64,000 nt of DNA from Aplidium turbinatum (taxonomy: Eukaryota > Chordata > Ascidiacea > Aplousobranchia > Polyclinidae), in contig OU964919.1 in assembly GCA_918807975.1 (NCBI GenBank), forward strand, positions 40,183,824-40,247,823, read 5' to 3'. The notes under the pieces are model-generated. The model saw only the letters and a list, made by a program, of their open reading frames with translations, made no database searches and was not told the origin of the DNA. Made by a program: the position numbers and the translations under genes. Shown piece by piece: positions 20,700 through 31,773 of the stretch. Position 1 is the stretch's first letter. Each line of letters starts with the position of its first letter.

Positions 20700-22495
20700 C
20701 TTCTCGACCACTTCATCTAAATTTACGTTCACCAGGTGAAAAAAGCCTGAATACGAAAAACGGATAGGAAAATGCCGCTGAATTTCCATATTTGAAATAA
20801 TCAAACGTAATTTTAAAATTTCAACTATTTCGTGTGAGAAATTGCTTTTAAAAAATGAGTGGTGTCGGTATGAGATGTTGTGTCGAAAACTGTCGATATT
20901 TATGCAGCGTTTAGTTTAACAAAAATGTTGTATTTTTTTCACACTGTGAGGTTCACACGTCGGTGGAATTTATTAACAATCCCAGTCAGCAAAGAAATCA
21001 TTCTTTGTACATTGTTCAATGTATATAGCAACGTTAAAACGATATCAAAATGTCAAATCGACATTTTTTGCTGTATCTGGGATGGCGGCAATACTCATGA
21101 CAATTGTAACTGAAGTTTTGATTCATAAAACCACTTTCGTATCTAACTTGTAGTAAAGATACGCTATAATAAAATTAATTTGCGTTCTTCTGGTGCCTAT
21201 TTACTAGGTTACCTCGTGATGTTAAAGATGATAACTAGCTATAAGTTATAATAACTCTATATAGCTATACGCTATACGCTATAAGTTACCATAACTCTTT
21301 CCATCTCTTTTCGAAGACAGTGATAAGTAATGATACCACGCATCTGTGATACCGTACTCGCCTTGTGAAATTCTAATGCAGACGTAAATACATACCAAGC
21401 AGTTGCGTAGACAGGAGGTCCAGAGAATAATTTTGGCCCACGACAGGGATGATTTTAGAGACCAGGAACTCTTGCTAAGCTCGAAATTTTGTAGAAAACA
21501 CAACATATCTTTTATGTTATTAGTACCGTGCCAAAACTAACCTCACAACGGTTCTGATTCCAAGCTTGAGGCCAGTTATGGTTAAATATCTTCATAAATT
21601 ATTCCCATAAACTAATTATTACAATGCTGATACAGTATTACTATAAACAATAGTTAACTTCATCGCTCTGCACTTGCACAATTTAATGCTGGTTGCGTCT
21701 GGTTGTTAAACATTTAGGACTTATAACGTTGATGCGATTGCAAGAAATAGTGTATAAAAGCTACAATTATTCCTACATTGGCGATGGCTATACTTCTCTG
21801 TGGACTGTGGTGCTACAGACCCTTTGAACACTTGAATGGATCGTATATGCAGCATTCTGATAAAAGTTATTTATCTGCGTTTTTATTCATTTACGAAACT
21901 TCTACTGCGAATAAAGAAACCTGCTGATGAAGTGCGAACCACGGCAATGAAAGCTTCTGAAAGTAATGAAGCACTTTAAACTCAGATCATTAGTTGACTC
22001 TGCTGCGTTTGTTATTTTTTGCTTCCTGCTGTTCATGCCGTGTTGGAGATAATATAACAGCATAACAGCAACAGTAATTTTTTTCCTTTCTTCTCGAGTG
22101 TGATCTTAACGCAAAATTTAAAGCTACTTTTATAGGCTACAACATTTATTTAAGTTTATTTTTAGAGCGCAAAGTGTAAGTAGCCTGGCCTCCGCGACCT
22201 AAGCTGGTGGACTTCTCTCCAGGGTGCATGGCCATTGGCCAGTTGGCCACCTCAAAATCACGTCGCTCCCCTTTTTGGGACTCATTTAAACCAAAACCTC
22301 TTTTTTTGTATATTTCCCTTTTAGGTCAAGTTTTGGGACATGTTGCATACATAATGCACTGGGCAATGAGTGATAATTAGCAAACAATATTGTTGATATG
22401 GTGTACTGAGGTTGAATGTAGATAGCGTTTTTTTCTTTGAAAATACCCCTGTCAATGTCTTTGATAATCAGTATAATTTTTTTTTTTTAATCAGT
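20700..22495. other. No recognisable gene
   Basis: Short palindromic runs of TATAGCTATA/CGCTATACGC type at about 21225-21290, and the hammerhead-like site at 21924. Nothing else is seen. Confidence 0.4.
21924..21972 (+). ncRNA. Hammerhead-like motif with short stem III hairpin
   Basis: CTGATGA (21924-21930), stem II AGTGC/GCAAT with one mismatch, GAAA (21949-21952), then a perfect stem III hairpin GCTTC/GAAGC (21953-21957 and 21968-21972). The base order is that of a type I minihammerhead. The triplet after stem III is ACT instead of GUH, so it looks decayed. Confidence 0.4.
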
Positions 22496-22499
22496 ATTA

Positions 22500-22745
22500 A
22501 TGACTCCCGGCTTCAGCCGGCTTCAGCTGATTTTCGACTCCCGGCTTCAGCTGGTTGTTGAAAACGCCGCTCACCTCTACCCAGGGTGTAATAAATTGGG
22601 TGGGCGTAGTTGCTGAAGTAAAGACGGCCGAGAGAAAGGAACTGGCCACCCTACTCTCCTTTATAGTGCCGAAGGCTTAGTACAATGAGAACCTTATCTT
22701 CTCATACCCGACACTTGAATCAAGTATGGGACCCCCCTTTACCTT
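22500..22745 (+). mobile_element. tRNA-derived SINE, family B, copy 1 (headless)
   Basis: The body from TTGAAAACGCCGCTCACCTC matches 53150-53310. The tRNA-like head is replaced by a short duplicated phrase, CGGCTTCAGC, repeated three or four times. Confidence 0.72.
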
Positions 22746-22797
22746 TTTAATGACTAAAATCCTCCAATATTAACATTTAGGCCAAAATCCCTCCAAT

Positions 22798-23052
22798 CAG
22801 GGTTGTCAGGTGGCTTTAAATTTAGACAAAAACGATAAATTGGCCTAATTTTATATACTGTATCCGACGGCTAGTAAGTCATTCGGACATTTTTTTGTGC
22901 AAACGTTTAATTTCCTGTGATATCAGTGAGCTGCTGGACTATAATTTTTTATTTTTTCATTATTTGTCCTGAAATATCCACATTTCAAAGAATATTGTCC
23001 GAATTTCAAAGAAATACAATCTAAATATCTCCAGGATTACCTGGCAATTCTG
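22798..23052. mobile_element. Non-autonomous hAT-like element
   Basis: Ends CAGGGTTGTCAGGTGG and, inverted, CAGAATTGCCAGGTAA. Flanking 8-mers CCTCCAAT and CTCCCAAT are similar but not identical. A/T-rich core, no coding capacity. Confidence 0.55.
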
Positions 23053-23106
23053 CTCCCAATCCTAGTTTCTTTTATAATTGCATATATATTGGCCATAGCG
23101 TAGGTC

Positions 23107-23480
23107 ACAGTGGTTCTCAAAATTTTTTGAGCGCGACCCAAATCTGAGTTTTACGAAGATCTCACGACCCAAGCCTCAAACATCAAAAAATGTATTTTTT
23201 CTGATATGCATGAAATAAAAAAAGACACAGACAACCAGTTGTAGTACACAGTAGCCTAAGTACTTTTAGTCACCAAACAAGCGTGGCTAAAAGCGCTGGA
23301 TTCGTTAGTGAGAAAAATCGGCTTAGTTTCAGTTCCGCTTTTCGCTGCTAAAAAAATTTCGATTTTGTTTCACATGTTGCGAGTGTTTCGTTTCCAGATG
23401 TCTCTTCAGTTTGTTTTTCTTCAGAGATTCGTTCGACAATACTGCATAATACAGCACAAATTTTGGCTTGGCAGCAGTGT
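23107..23480 (-). pseudogene. hAT (ZBED type) remnant with BED zinc-finger N-terminus
   Basis: The left edge CAGTGGTTCTCAAAATTTT is a typical hAT end. On the minus strand at about 23329-23470 the frame reads VLSNESLKKNKLKRHLETKH, the BED-finger and linker of ZBED5/SCAND3-like hAT transposases. Only this N-terminal piece and the far 3' end remain, so the catalytic core is gone. Confidence 0.75.
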
Positions 23481-23488
23481 CGCCGGCA

Positions 23489-23506
23489 GGGGGGGGGGGG
23501 GGGGGG
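23489..23506 (+). repeat. Run of 18 guanines
   Basis: An uninterrupted G18 tract, followed by CAAAGGGGG. It could form a quadruplex or slip during replication or sequencing. Confidence 0.9.
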
Positions 23507-23916
23507 CAAAGGGGGCATGCAAAGCCCAATGTTGCACCTATGCAACATCAAATTTTAACTGTTTATAAAATATAGTAAAATCAAAGGTTCCATTCAAAAT
23601 GAACTTACAATAAATGATTAGCTCTAACAGAACATGTTTATTGTTCAAATGGTCCTGGGCTGAAAGGGAGTCAGTCACAAATATAAAATTTGTTTGTTCA
23701 ATATGCCATGAATATGCAAACTCTGAACGTTTCAAGAAAGCACTAGTTAGCTACCTTTCAAAATCTAAAAGGATGTAGTAGTTCAAAGTAAAAAAAATGT
23801 TTCCATTCTTAAACGCATTAGACGCCAAAATCAATGAATATTTCAACTATTTAGTGCGTAAGGTTCGTTAGATTTTTTTGAAAGGATGCATCATCACAAT
23901 CGTTTTGGCGCCACAA

Positions 23917-25107
23917 CCATGCTGCCGTCCCAAGGTAAAGCGACGTAAATACAGATTTTTGATTTTTCCACTTTTTATTGTTAAACGCTTCGCAATAACT
24001 ATATTTTTCTTCCAGCAAAGACTCAACAGCGTAACTGCAGTAGTTTACGAGATATTTGTTGGTCAAAACGACGTAACTGCATATAAAGATCGTCTATGCA
24101 AAGCCAAAACGAACGACGTAACTGCCAGTTACGTCGTTTTACCATAGAATCCAGAGCAAATTATCTCAGTTACGTCGATTTACAATAGAATCTAGAGTTA
24201 ATCCCAAATTCTCAACGGGATGCCAGTCTCTGCCAAACAACGCCAGCTGTTTCGCTGGTGTTGCAAAGATAATTACGTAGCAAAATAATAACCTCATTTT
24301 GTAGATAAAATTCGTATTAGCTTCTGAATTGAAAACATTAGTACAGAAGCTGCAGAGTCAACACGCAACAAAATATTAACCTCATTTTGTAGATAAACTT
24401 CTTATTAGCTTCTGAAGTGAAAACATTTTATCTACAAAATGAGGTTAATATTTTGTTGCGTGTTGACTGCAGCTTCTGTACCCAAACACTCTTCATAAAG
24501 CGTCTTGTAGCATCCTTTTAGTCAACAGAATCAGCAGTTAGCTTTAACGCAGCTACAAGTTAATCGCAAATAATGGCAAAAAATAGACTTGCATGAAGTT
24601 GTGAAAACGCTTATGAATGATTCTGAGAACGATAACGCTGATGACAGAGACTACATGGTGACAAACTAAGCAAGCTATGCCCGCTTATGCCGGAAAATCG
24701 ACCACAATTTTGGGAACAGCTACCCACCAACGACAACTCACTTGACTTAATTGATGTTGACTAAAGATACTGCATTGTATTTGAACCATATTGCATATTT
24801 TGTGTGTGAATTCAATGCATTGCGTCAGATACGCCGGTTTGCCTTTGCAGCACGGTCAGAAACACAATCAGGTTTACAAAGGCAAAGCGACGTAACCACA
24901 CTAATTATCTTAATTAGCGAAAATTAGGACAGCAATCAATGTTTTTGTTCCCATTGAAACAAAAAGTAGACAAGGTCTTTTAGTTAGAGGCACCAAATGT
25001 TGAATTGCGATTAAAATGTCATTATGGTTTACAATTAACTTTAAAGCGCTTTTTCTCGGTTTTATCTTTTCTGTAGTTACGTCGCTTTACCTTTGGACGC
25101 AGCATGG
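23917..25107. mobile_element. Inverted-repeat element with repeated GACGTAAC words
   Basis: Ends CCATGCTGCCGTCCCAAGGT and, inverted, CCATGCTGCGTCCAAAGGTA, continuing into AAGCGACGTAA on both sides. The word CGACGTAAC or its complement recurs inside, at about 24068, 24114, 24130, 24165 and 24885, besides the ends. The interior has a long hairpin. No transposase is recognised, and no target duplication is evident. Confidence 0.72.
24341..24482. repeat. Long near-perfect hairpin
   Basis: Arms of about 55-57 bases (24341-24397 and 24428-24482) differ by a two-base indel and enclose a loop of about 30 bases. A third, direct partial copy of the arm lies just to the left (about 24270-24335), so part of an older repeat was copied in inverted order. 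Confidence 0.9.
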
Positions 25108-25609
25108 ATTTCGAATATACATATTCAAAACGCTCATCTCGAATTCATAAATCTAAAGAAAGGCGTTTCTTCCTTTTTTATAGATGTGAGTGGATTGTTT
25201 GACGCAAGTAAACTGTTTTCTTAGATGCTACTAAGTCTGCCGATATATTCTTAGTTTAATAAATTGCTTCCCTGATTTTGACAGCAGAAGGTAAATGACA
25301 AAATTGAAAAACATATAAGTGCGAATCAATCAAACTGTGTACCAAGTACGGACAAGGACAATACAAGCTATCGAAAGAAATGTATCATTTAATTTCATGT
25401 TATGATTTCGTGCTTCTTCATCCATTTTGTGTGCTATGTTCTTGTGCATTTGATGTTACAATCCTGTCATTATAGGGTAAAGTTAGCATGCAAGTGTGAA
25501 GTTTAAAAAAACATGCCAGTCAGAAAAGCGCTGCATCTTATTTCGAAACAAAAATTTAAAAAAATTAATGTACAAGTTTGACGGTAGATTTTATATTTCC
25601 AGTTAAACG

Positions 25610-27695
25610 AGAACTAATGTTTAAAATTATGCTTTAAATTTTATGGAGATAAAAATAAATATTCCTATTTCTACTTGCTTGTTGCTTTATCCACCTAAAC
25701 AAAAGGTTTTGAGAAACGAAAAACGCATGTATAATATTTAACATGTAACATGAGAGACCGATTTTTTTTTTCACTATCCAAGGATTTCAAACATGGTCTA
25801 TAAAAGAGATGATGGCTGCTACAGTACAAAAGTGAATTTCGTTTCGTCATACTTTGTAAACGTAAATCTGGAGGTTTCGTGCAAGTTTTATTAGGAGTCA
25901 TTTAGGTCTAGGACAGTGATTCTTAACCAGGGTTCGATCGAACCCCTGAGGTTCGACGAAGCTGTTTCAGGGGTTCGGCGCGAACGTCCTCTGAAACATT
26001 AACACACGGTCTACTGAATGGTATGTCAGCGAATATTTTGGAAATATTTTTGAACCACACTGAAGTGTACGATGGCTATCGAGAGGGAAAGTGATGAATC
26101 GCGTTTTTGCGTTGCGCACTTGGAGTTCTTGAAACGTCACAACCATCGGCATTCGAAACACATTGAGGACACGTTTTATCCTTGCTTTGCCTTATTTGGC
26201 TGACATCTTTGGTGCCCTCAATCAGCTGAATTACGGTACCAAATCCAAGGAAGTGGTAAAAATGTAATAGAAGCTGAAGAGCAAATGAGCGCTTTTCAGA
26301 GGAAATCGCAGTTGTGGTGGCAGCGATTGGAAAATAACAAGTTCGCTAACTTTCTACGTCTGGACGAGGTATAAGTAGATCCGATGAAGTAATTAATGGC
26401 GAAGTTGCAGATGTTCAGAGGCTTAAGCCAGTGTTTACTGAGCATTTGCAGAAGTTGCAAAATTCATTTCAAAACGACTTTCCTGAACAAACGCAATATC
26501 CAGCATGAATAAGTCAACCATTTGCTTATGATACTACTACAGCAAATATAAACAGTCCATACTTGGATGAAATTATCGAGCTTCAAGAAAGCGAGGTGCA
26601 AAAAAGAAACTTCAACACAACAAATCTTCAAACGTTTTGGTGCCAACAAAATAAAGGCAAGTTATCCTCAAATTACAAAAGTTGCCCTTGAAGTTCTCAT
26701 GCCATTCGTTTAACCACTTCTTTATGCGAACATGCGTTTTCTATTCTGGTGGATGTTAGGCAAAAAAACGAAACCCACCCAGCTTGCATGCGAAAATGAC
26801 ATGAGAATTGCTGTTTCTGAGACCAAGCCTCGAATCTCATTATTAGTCTCAGAAAAACAACAACAGAAGTCTCATTGATAGAGTAATGTATTACTATTAA
26901 ATGTGGTAGATTTTTTGTGACTCAGCGAAAATTTGGGGTTCAACGAAAGCTTGCAGATTAGCGTAAGGGTTCGGCAGGTTAGTAAAGGTTAAGAACCACT
27001 GGTCTAGAGCAAGAAACTGAAGTGTTCTACAAATAACAACAGTAGTTGTTGCGATAAGCAACAGAGCTCGTGTATTTGGCAAATGTTGACGTCGCTTGAA
27101 AATAATTTAAGGTACAAGTTGTCATTGCAAGCCTATGACTAAACTCATGCCTGCGAAACCTTGTGAACAACAATTTCAAGTCTTGAGAGTTTAGATAAGG
27201 CTACCTATGTTTAGCTTACTTTAAAAAGATAAACTAAACGTAAAGTTTCGCAGACATGCGTTTGGTCATAGGCTTGCAATGACAACTTGTAACTTAAATA
27301 TTTTCAAGTGACGTCAAGATTTGCCAAATACACAGACTCTGTTGCATATCGCAACAACTACTGTTGTTATTTTTAGAACACTTTTTGCCCTAGACCTAAA
27401 TGATTCCTAACAAAACTTGCACGAAACCTCCAGATTTACATGCACAAAGTATGACGAAACGAAATTCACTTTTGTACTGTAGTTGTCATCATAGACCATG
27501 TTTGAAATCCTTGGATAGGCCACCGGTAATTAAAAAAAATCGGACTCTTATGTAAAATATTTATAGATGCGTTTTTTGTTTCTCAAAGCCTTTAGTTGAA
27601 TTCGATAAAGCAAGTAAAAGTAGGAATATTTATTTCTGTCTCCATAAAATCTAAAACATAATTTTAATCATTAGTTTGAACATTAGGTGTGGGCA
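25610..27695. repeat. Large inverted repeat, left arm split by a hAT element
   Basis: The left arm is 25610-25913 continuing at 27002-27210, and the right arm is about 27211-27695. Matching phrases include AAGGATTTCAAACATGGTCT and CTGGAGGTTTCGTGCAAGTT, in opposite orientation. Uninterrupted arms would be about 500 bases with a centre near 27205. Similarity is roughly 85 percent. This is a fold-back element or an old palindromic rearrangement. Confidence 0.82.
25914..27001 (+). mobile_element. hAT DNA transposon with decayed transposase
   Basis: Ends CAGTGATTCTTAACCAGGG and GGTTAAGAACCACTG. Flanks GTCTAGGA and GTCTAGAG are an imperfect 8-base duplication. The intact right arm of the host inverted repeat confirms the insertion point. 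The interior encodes hAT transposase pieces on the plus strand: SAFQRKSQLWWQRLENNKF near 26290, and VALEVLMPF, ENDMRIAVSETKPRI near 26680-26850. Several stops make it dead. Confidence 0.82.
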
Positions 27696-29574
27696 GTGGT
27701 GGATTTCCAGAAGATTAGCTTCCGAAACGTTAGTTTTTACTTTCCAAATGCGCTAAGTGCCGTATAGAAGTGATTTAGAAATATGCCCTTATGAGACTTT
27801 GAAACAAAACACTTAATGTAACCGACGTGTTTAAAACGTTGCTAAAGTAAATATCATAGTTTATAGATGATATAACTTTGTTCCATGCAAATATGCATAT
27901 ATCATGGAAACAATAATAAAAAAAATTACAACAAGTTCCATAATATTTCAAGACATTTATCGTATTCAAAACCATAAGACCTTTGGCGACTTCGGGTCTC
28001 AATTGCCGAGTTACGTTCCTGGCACAACCAGGATCCAACATACTTCGCTGGTGAAAACTTTCTCACTGGAGGACCGACCATTCGTATAAAGAGTAAACTT
28101 GAAACAGTTACAGTATGTAGAGAAGCACGGTCAGATGTCAGTATGAGGTTCATTTATTAAAATCCGCGCTCACACTCGCTCGATGAAATTGGAATGGATT
28201 TTAGCGACACTATCAAATTTTGAAAACTCTGGGATCTTTTTGTCGTAGTTACATAATTATTCACGAAGTCCACTCACAGCTTCGCGTTCATCTAAGCGCA
28301 AACTCTTTGCCACTTCAATGATTTCGTTTTCTCCGTGTGTCATTACTGCGTCCTCTGGCCAGTAGTTGGATTAAGTATTTTGCAGGTATTAATAAACGAC
28401 GAGTCTGTTGAATTCAACAAGCGATTTTGGATGGAATTTCCCAGGTGATGATAGAAGATGCTGGGATTGATTGGCGGGCTGGTGTATAAACGCAATTCCA
28501 CATTTTTGGACTCTAAGTTTTCTTCAGCATCCATGGCAGTGCGATAATGTCGCCCTAGTTCGTTCTTACTTGTTTCAAATAATTTTTTAAGATTATTAAT
28601 TTTGTTATCTGCATCCCAAATAGTAGGCCTACATGCTCTGTTTTGCAGTTCAAGGCCTACTTCTTGCCTACAACGGCCTACTGGTTAACTCTTGCAAGGA
28701 ACCGTACATCAAAGCTAAGTCCAACAAGAAATCCGTGAATGTTATTTTCGATAAGAGTCCTGATGTTTCGCACGTTCCTAAGAATCTCTTATGTCGCTAA
28801 TAGCTCCCTTTATGAAATGTTCGACAAGTGCTGGAAAATATTTCCAGACGGCATTAACTGTGCCGAAACTCAAGGCTACCCAACCTCTGTCCAGTACCCT
28901 TCCGATTTTCAACAACTGCACCAGCAGCCGCTGCACATTCACCCAATTCTCTGCTATTTTTATAGACAACACTTAGCCGTCCAGCATTGAAAGAATTATA
29001 AGAAGCCGAAACCAAGTCGTAAAACTTTTGACACTGGACATTGCTCAAAGACTTTGTTCTGAGGTTCAAGACTTTGACGGCACTGAACTTCCACGGTGTA
29101 CTTCTGTGGGGATCTTGACCACTAGGTCGGGGAATAAGACTGTTCTTATTGCTACTCTTTCCAGTTGGTACCACGACTGCTCAGACATACAAGGCTACTC
29201 TAAATAGGGCAAGACATACTAAAAGTGGTGCTAAACAGCGGGAAACAATTAGTAATAAAAATGGAAAAATACAGGAAAACTGATTGTGACGTAATAAGGT
29301 GGCTTAATAAAAAAGCGGAGTGTAAACGTCAAGGTGTGGCGCTAGGACAGCCAAGCTGCCTCAATGTTGCACAATAACGGATCAAATCAATGATACAAAC
29401 TACAAACACTATCTTAACGCTACTCTGAACAGGGCAAAGCATTATAAGAGCATAAAATATTTGAGCTTCCGGAACGCTGTTCCGGACAAGTCAACTTTTT
29501 GATCGAAGCTTTCAACTTTTTGATCGAGCTTCCGGAGCGGCGTTCCGGACCGTTCTAACTGAAATCCAGCCCTG
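27694..29574. mobile_element. Non-autonomous hAT-like element (CAGTGGTGGATTTC family), copy 1
   Basis: Ends CAGTGGTGGATTTC and, inverted, CAGGGCTGGATTTC. Flanks GGTGTGGG and GGTGTGGA are an 8-base duplication with one mismatch. Near the right end the phrase GAGCTTCCGGA occurs twice. A minus-strand frame of 106 codons (28854-29174) has no recognised domain. Sequence from 28290 to 29440 is shared with the copy at 37258-38355. Confidence 0.78.
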
Positions 29575-29582
29575 GGTGTGGA

Positions 29583-31022
29583 GTTTATAACGTTTTAAAA
29601 CGCTTGAAAGAGACAGGTCCGACCCTTCCAAAGGTACGAAGCACCCAAAAACTTATTAAAAGAACTCCGAAATTAATCAAAAACACCAGGGAGAAAAGTC
29701 AGAAAACATTCCCTGAAAAGCATTCGAAAACTGGCATCAGAGACTGGAGTGAGTTATGGAACCATGCAAAATGCCCTAAAACATAATCTGCAACTATCAT
29801 CATACAAGAAAACCAAAGTTTAGTTGCTCTCACAAGTTGCCAGTGATGTACGCGTATACAAAAAATATTGACGCCGTCAGCGTAAACGTTCGAAAAACCA
29901 TAGCCGTAGGCTATGCGTCAACGTAACTTGTAAATAAGTTGGCGGTGTCAGGCTGTCAGCGTCAGCGCATACACTAGCGTAAACTCATTTTGTTTGCTAG
30001 GTGCCAAACATTCACACGGTATAAACCACTCGAAACAAACAAGTTTTATTTTGAATTTCCACGAAGAAACACAAGCATCTGAAAGTGTTCATCTGTTCAT
30101 AAATAATTTGTAAATTATTTTATCTTACGATTTCGAGATCTTAGCAATTTGGTTTCGTTATGCGCTTGAAAAAAAATGAATTGCCAATACATGAGAACAG
30201 TAGCCTGCAAGGCAGAAAACGTCAAGAACAAAATGCGTGGAATTGCGTAAAAAGTGTTTATTTTATGATAAACTGACTACCTTCACTCAGGGGTGTTTCC
30301 AACAAGACACAACCTATTTCAAAATTTTGCTATGTTAGATAAATAAATAATAATAATTAACCACTTTGTAGAGATTTTTATCATCTTTGACCTAACTTTT
30401 TCTGTCGCAAAAGTAAAAGCAAAGCACTGCAACGAGTATGTAAAATGTCTTTTTGCTACAAAGTGCAATCTTAACGTAAATCAAATGAAAAACATCTTCG
30501 TACTCCACAGGAAACATCGACCAAGTTCTGGATCGAGAGTGGATTGCATTGATGATTTATGCCTACATTACATTTTTGCATTAACCAACAAATTTTTAAC
30601 AAAAAACGTAGGCTACGCTAATGTTCGTCAAGTTTTCTCGACCATTTTGTAGTACGGTAGCGCTAATCATTAGCATCATGACAAGTCTACGTTTGGTGAG
30701 CTGTCATAAGCCCACTTTCGTTTTTGCCGTGAACGAAATGTTGGTTACGTTTAGAATGGTCTCATGTTTTGATCCCCCTCCCTTCCCCCCAATGAAAAAT
30801 TTCTGCGTACGCTACTATCCTCGGCTTTAGCAGCTCAAACAAAGAAACTGGGTCGGCATTTGGAAATGTAAACTTATGAAAAATTTACTTTTAATTTTAG
30901 TGTAAACGTATGGAAGATGTATGCAATAGATTTTCGTCTTTATTGAAAACTTATTGTTTGTTTTTGTTGTAAAAAATTATATAAATTTTGATGCAATTTT
31001 AAAATCACAATTTGTTTATAGG
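29583..31022. other. No recognisable gene
   Basis: A/T-rich sequence with only short frames. A short G/C-bearing stretch with GTCAGCGT words lies at about 29870-29990. Confidence 0.4.
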
Positions 31023-31090
31023 CAGGGTTGCCATACCGTCCTTATTTCTAAGATTTGTCCTTATTTTGAAGGGCCAGGTCTTAGAAATCC
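31023..31090. repeat. hAT-like end fragment
   Basis: CAGGGTTGCCATACCGTCC resembles the CAGGGTTGCCAT end of the hAT at 13.7 kb. It is cut by the Harbinger-like insertion and seems to continue at 34414 onward. The far end was not found. Confidence 0.4.
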
Positions 31091-31773
31091 TAAGGGTCGA
31101 ATGCACCAACAGTGATTAACTTAAACAATGATTAAAGTTAATCATTGTTTAACTGAACAGTGATTAAAGTTAATCGTTTTTGGTATGCACCAACAAAATT
31201 TTGTTCATGATTAGTTGATCAATGATTTAATCAGACTGTTGATCGTTTTTGCTGAGTCATAACTGTAGCAATGAGTATTTCTTTGATTTGTTATGGGATT
31301 CAGTACAGTTCAGTGGTAGAAAAAGGTACCTACATACATTGTTTGTTCGTGGCAATGGCAAAAAGCGTTAAATTTGCTGATAAGTTATTTGTAACCTAAT
31401 GTTAAAGGGAGGGTATATGTTAAAATACAAATTTGGATTACAAACTTTGAGTAGGCTACCTCCCAAAATAATGCCACTGGGAATAAAAAACATACCATGA
31501 AAAAAGTTTTGGGTTGCCCCTACATTAACTCCCCGCTACAGGGGGGTTTTACAAGCGATTGTCAAAATACATGAGATTTGATACCTAAAATTTGAACTGA
31601 TGGTCATAGAAGGCTGGGACTATTCTCAAAAGTTTCGTTTTGAAAAGTTAAGATAGGAATGTAACAGTTTCAGAAGAACCAAGTGTATGGATTGGCCCAG
31701 ACAGGCCCATTTTGGACCAAAAATGGCCTATTTGGCCTATCGAGATTGTATGAAATTTAAAATTTTACCTTAA

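Noticed and set aside
21225-21290. Transposon ends in the TATAGCTATA palindromes
   Set aside because: Short low-complexity self-complementary runs without flanking duplications.
23308-23568. Plus-strand frame of 86 codons
   Set aside because: It is the antisense of the hAT BED-finger coding sequence and runs into a G tract (poly-glycine).
24341-24482. microRNA precursor
   Set aside because: The arms are too long and too perfectly paired, and they lie in a transposable element; a recent inverted copy fits better.
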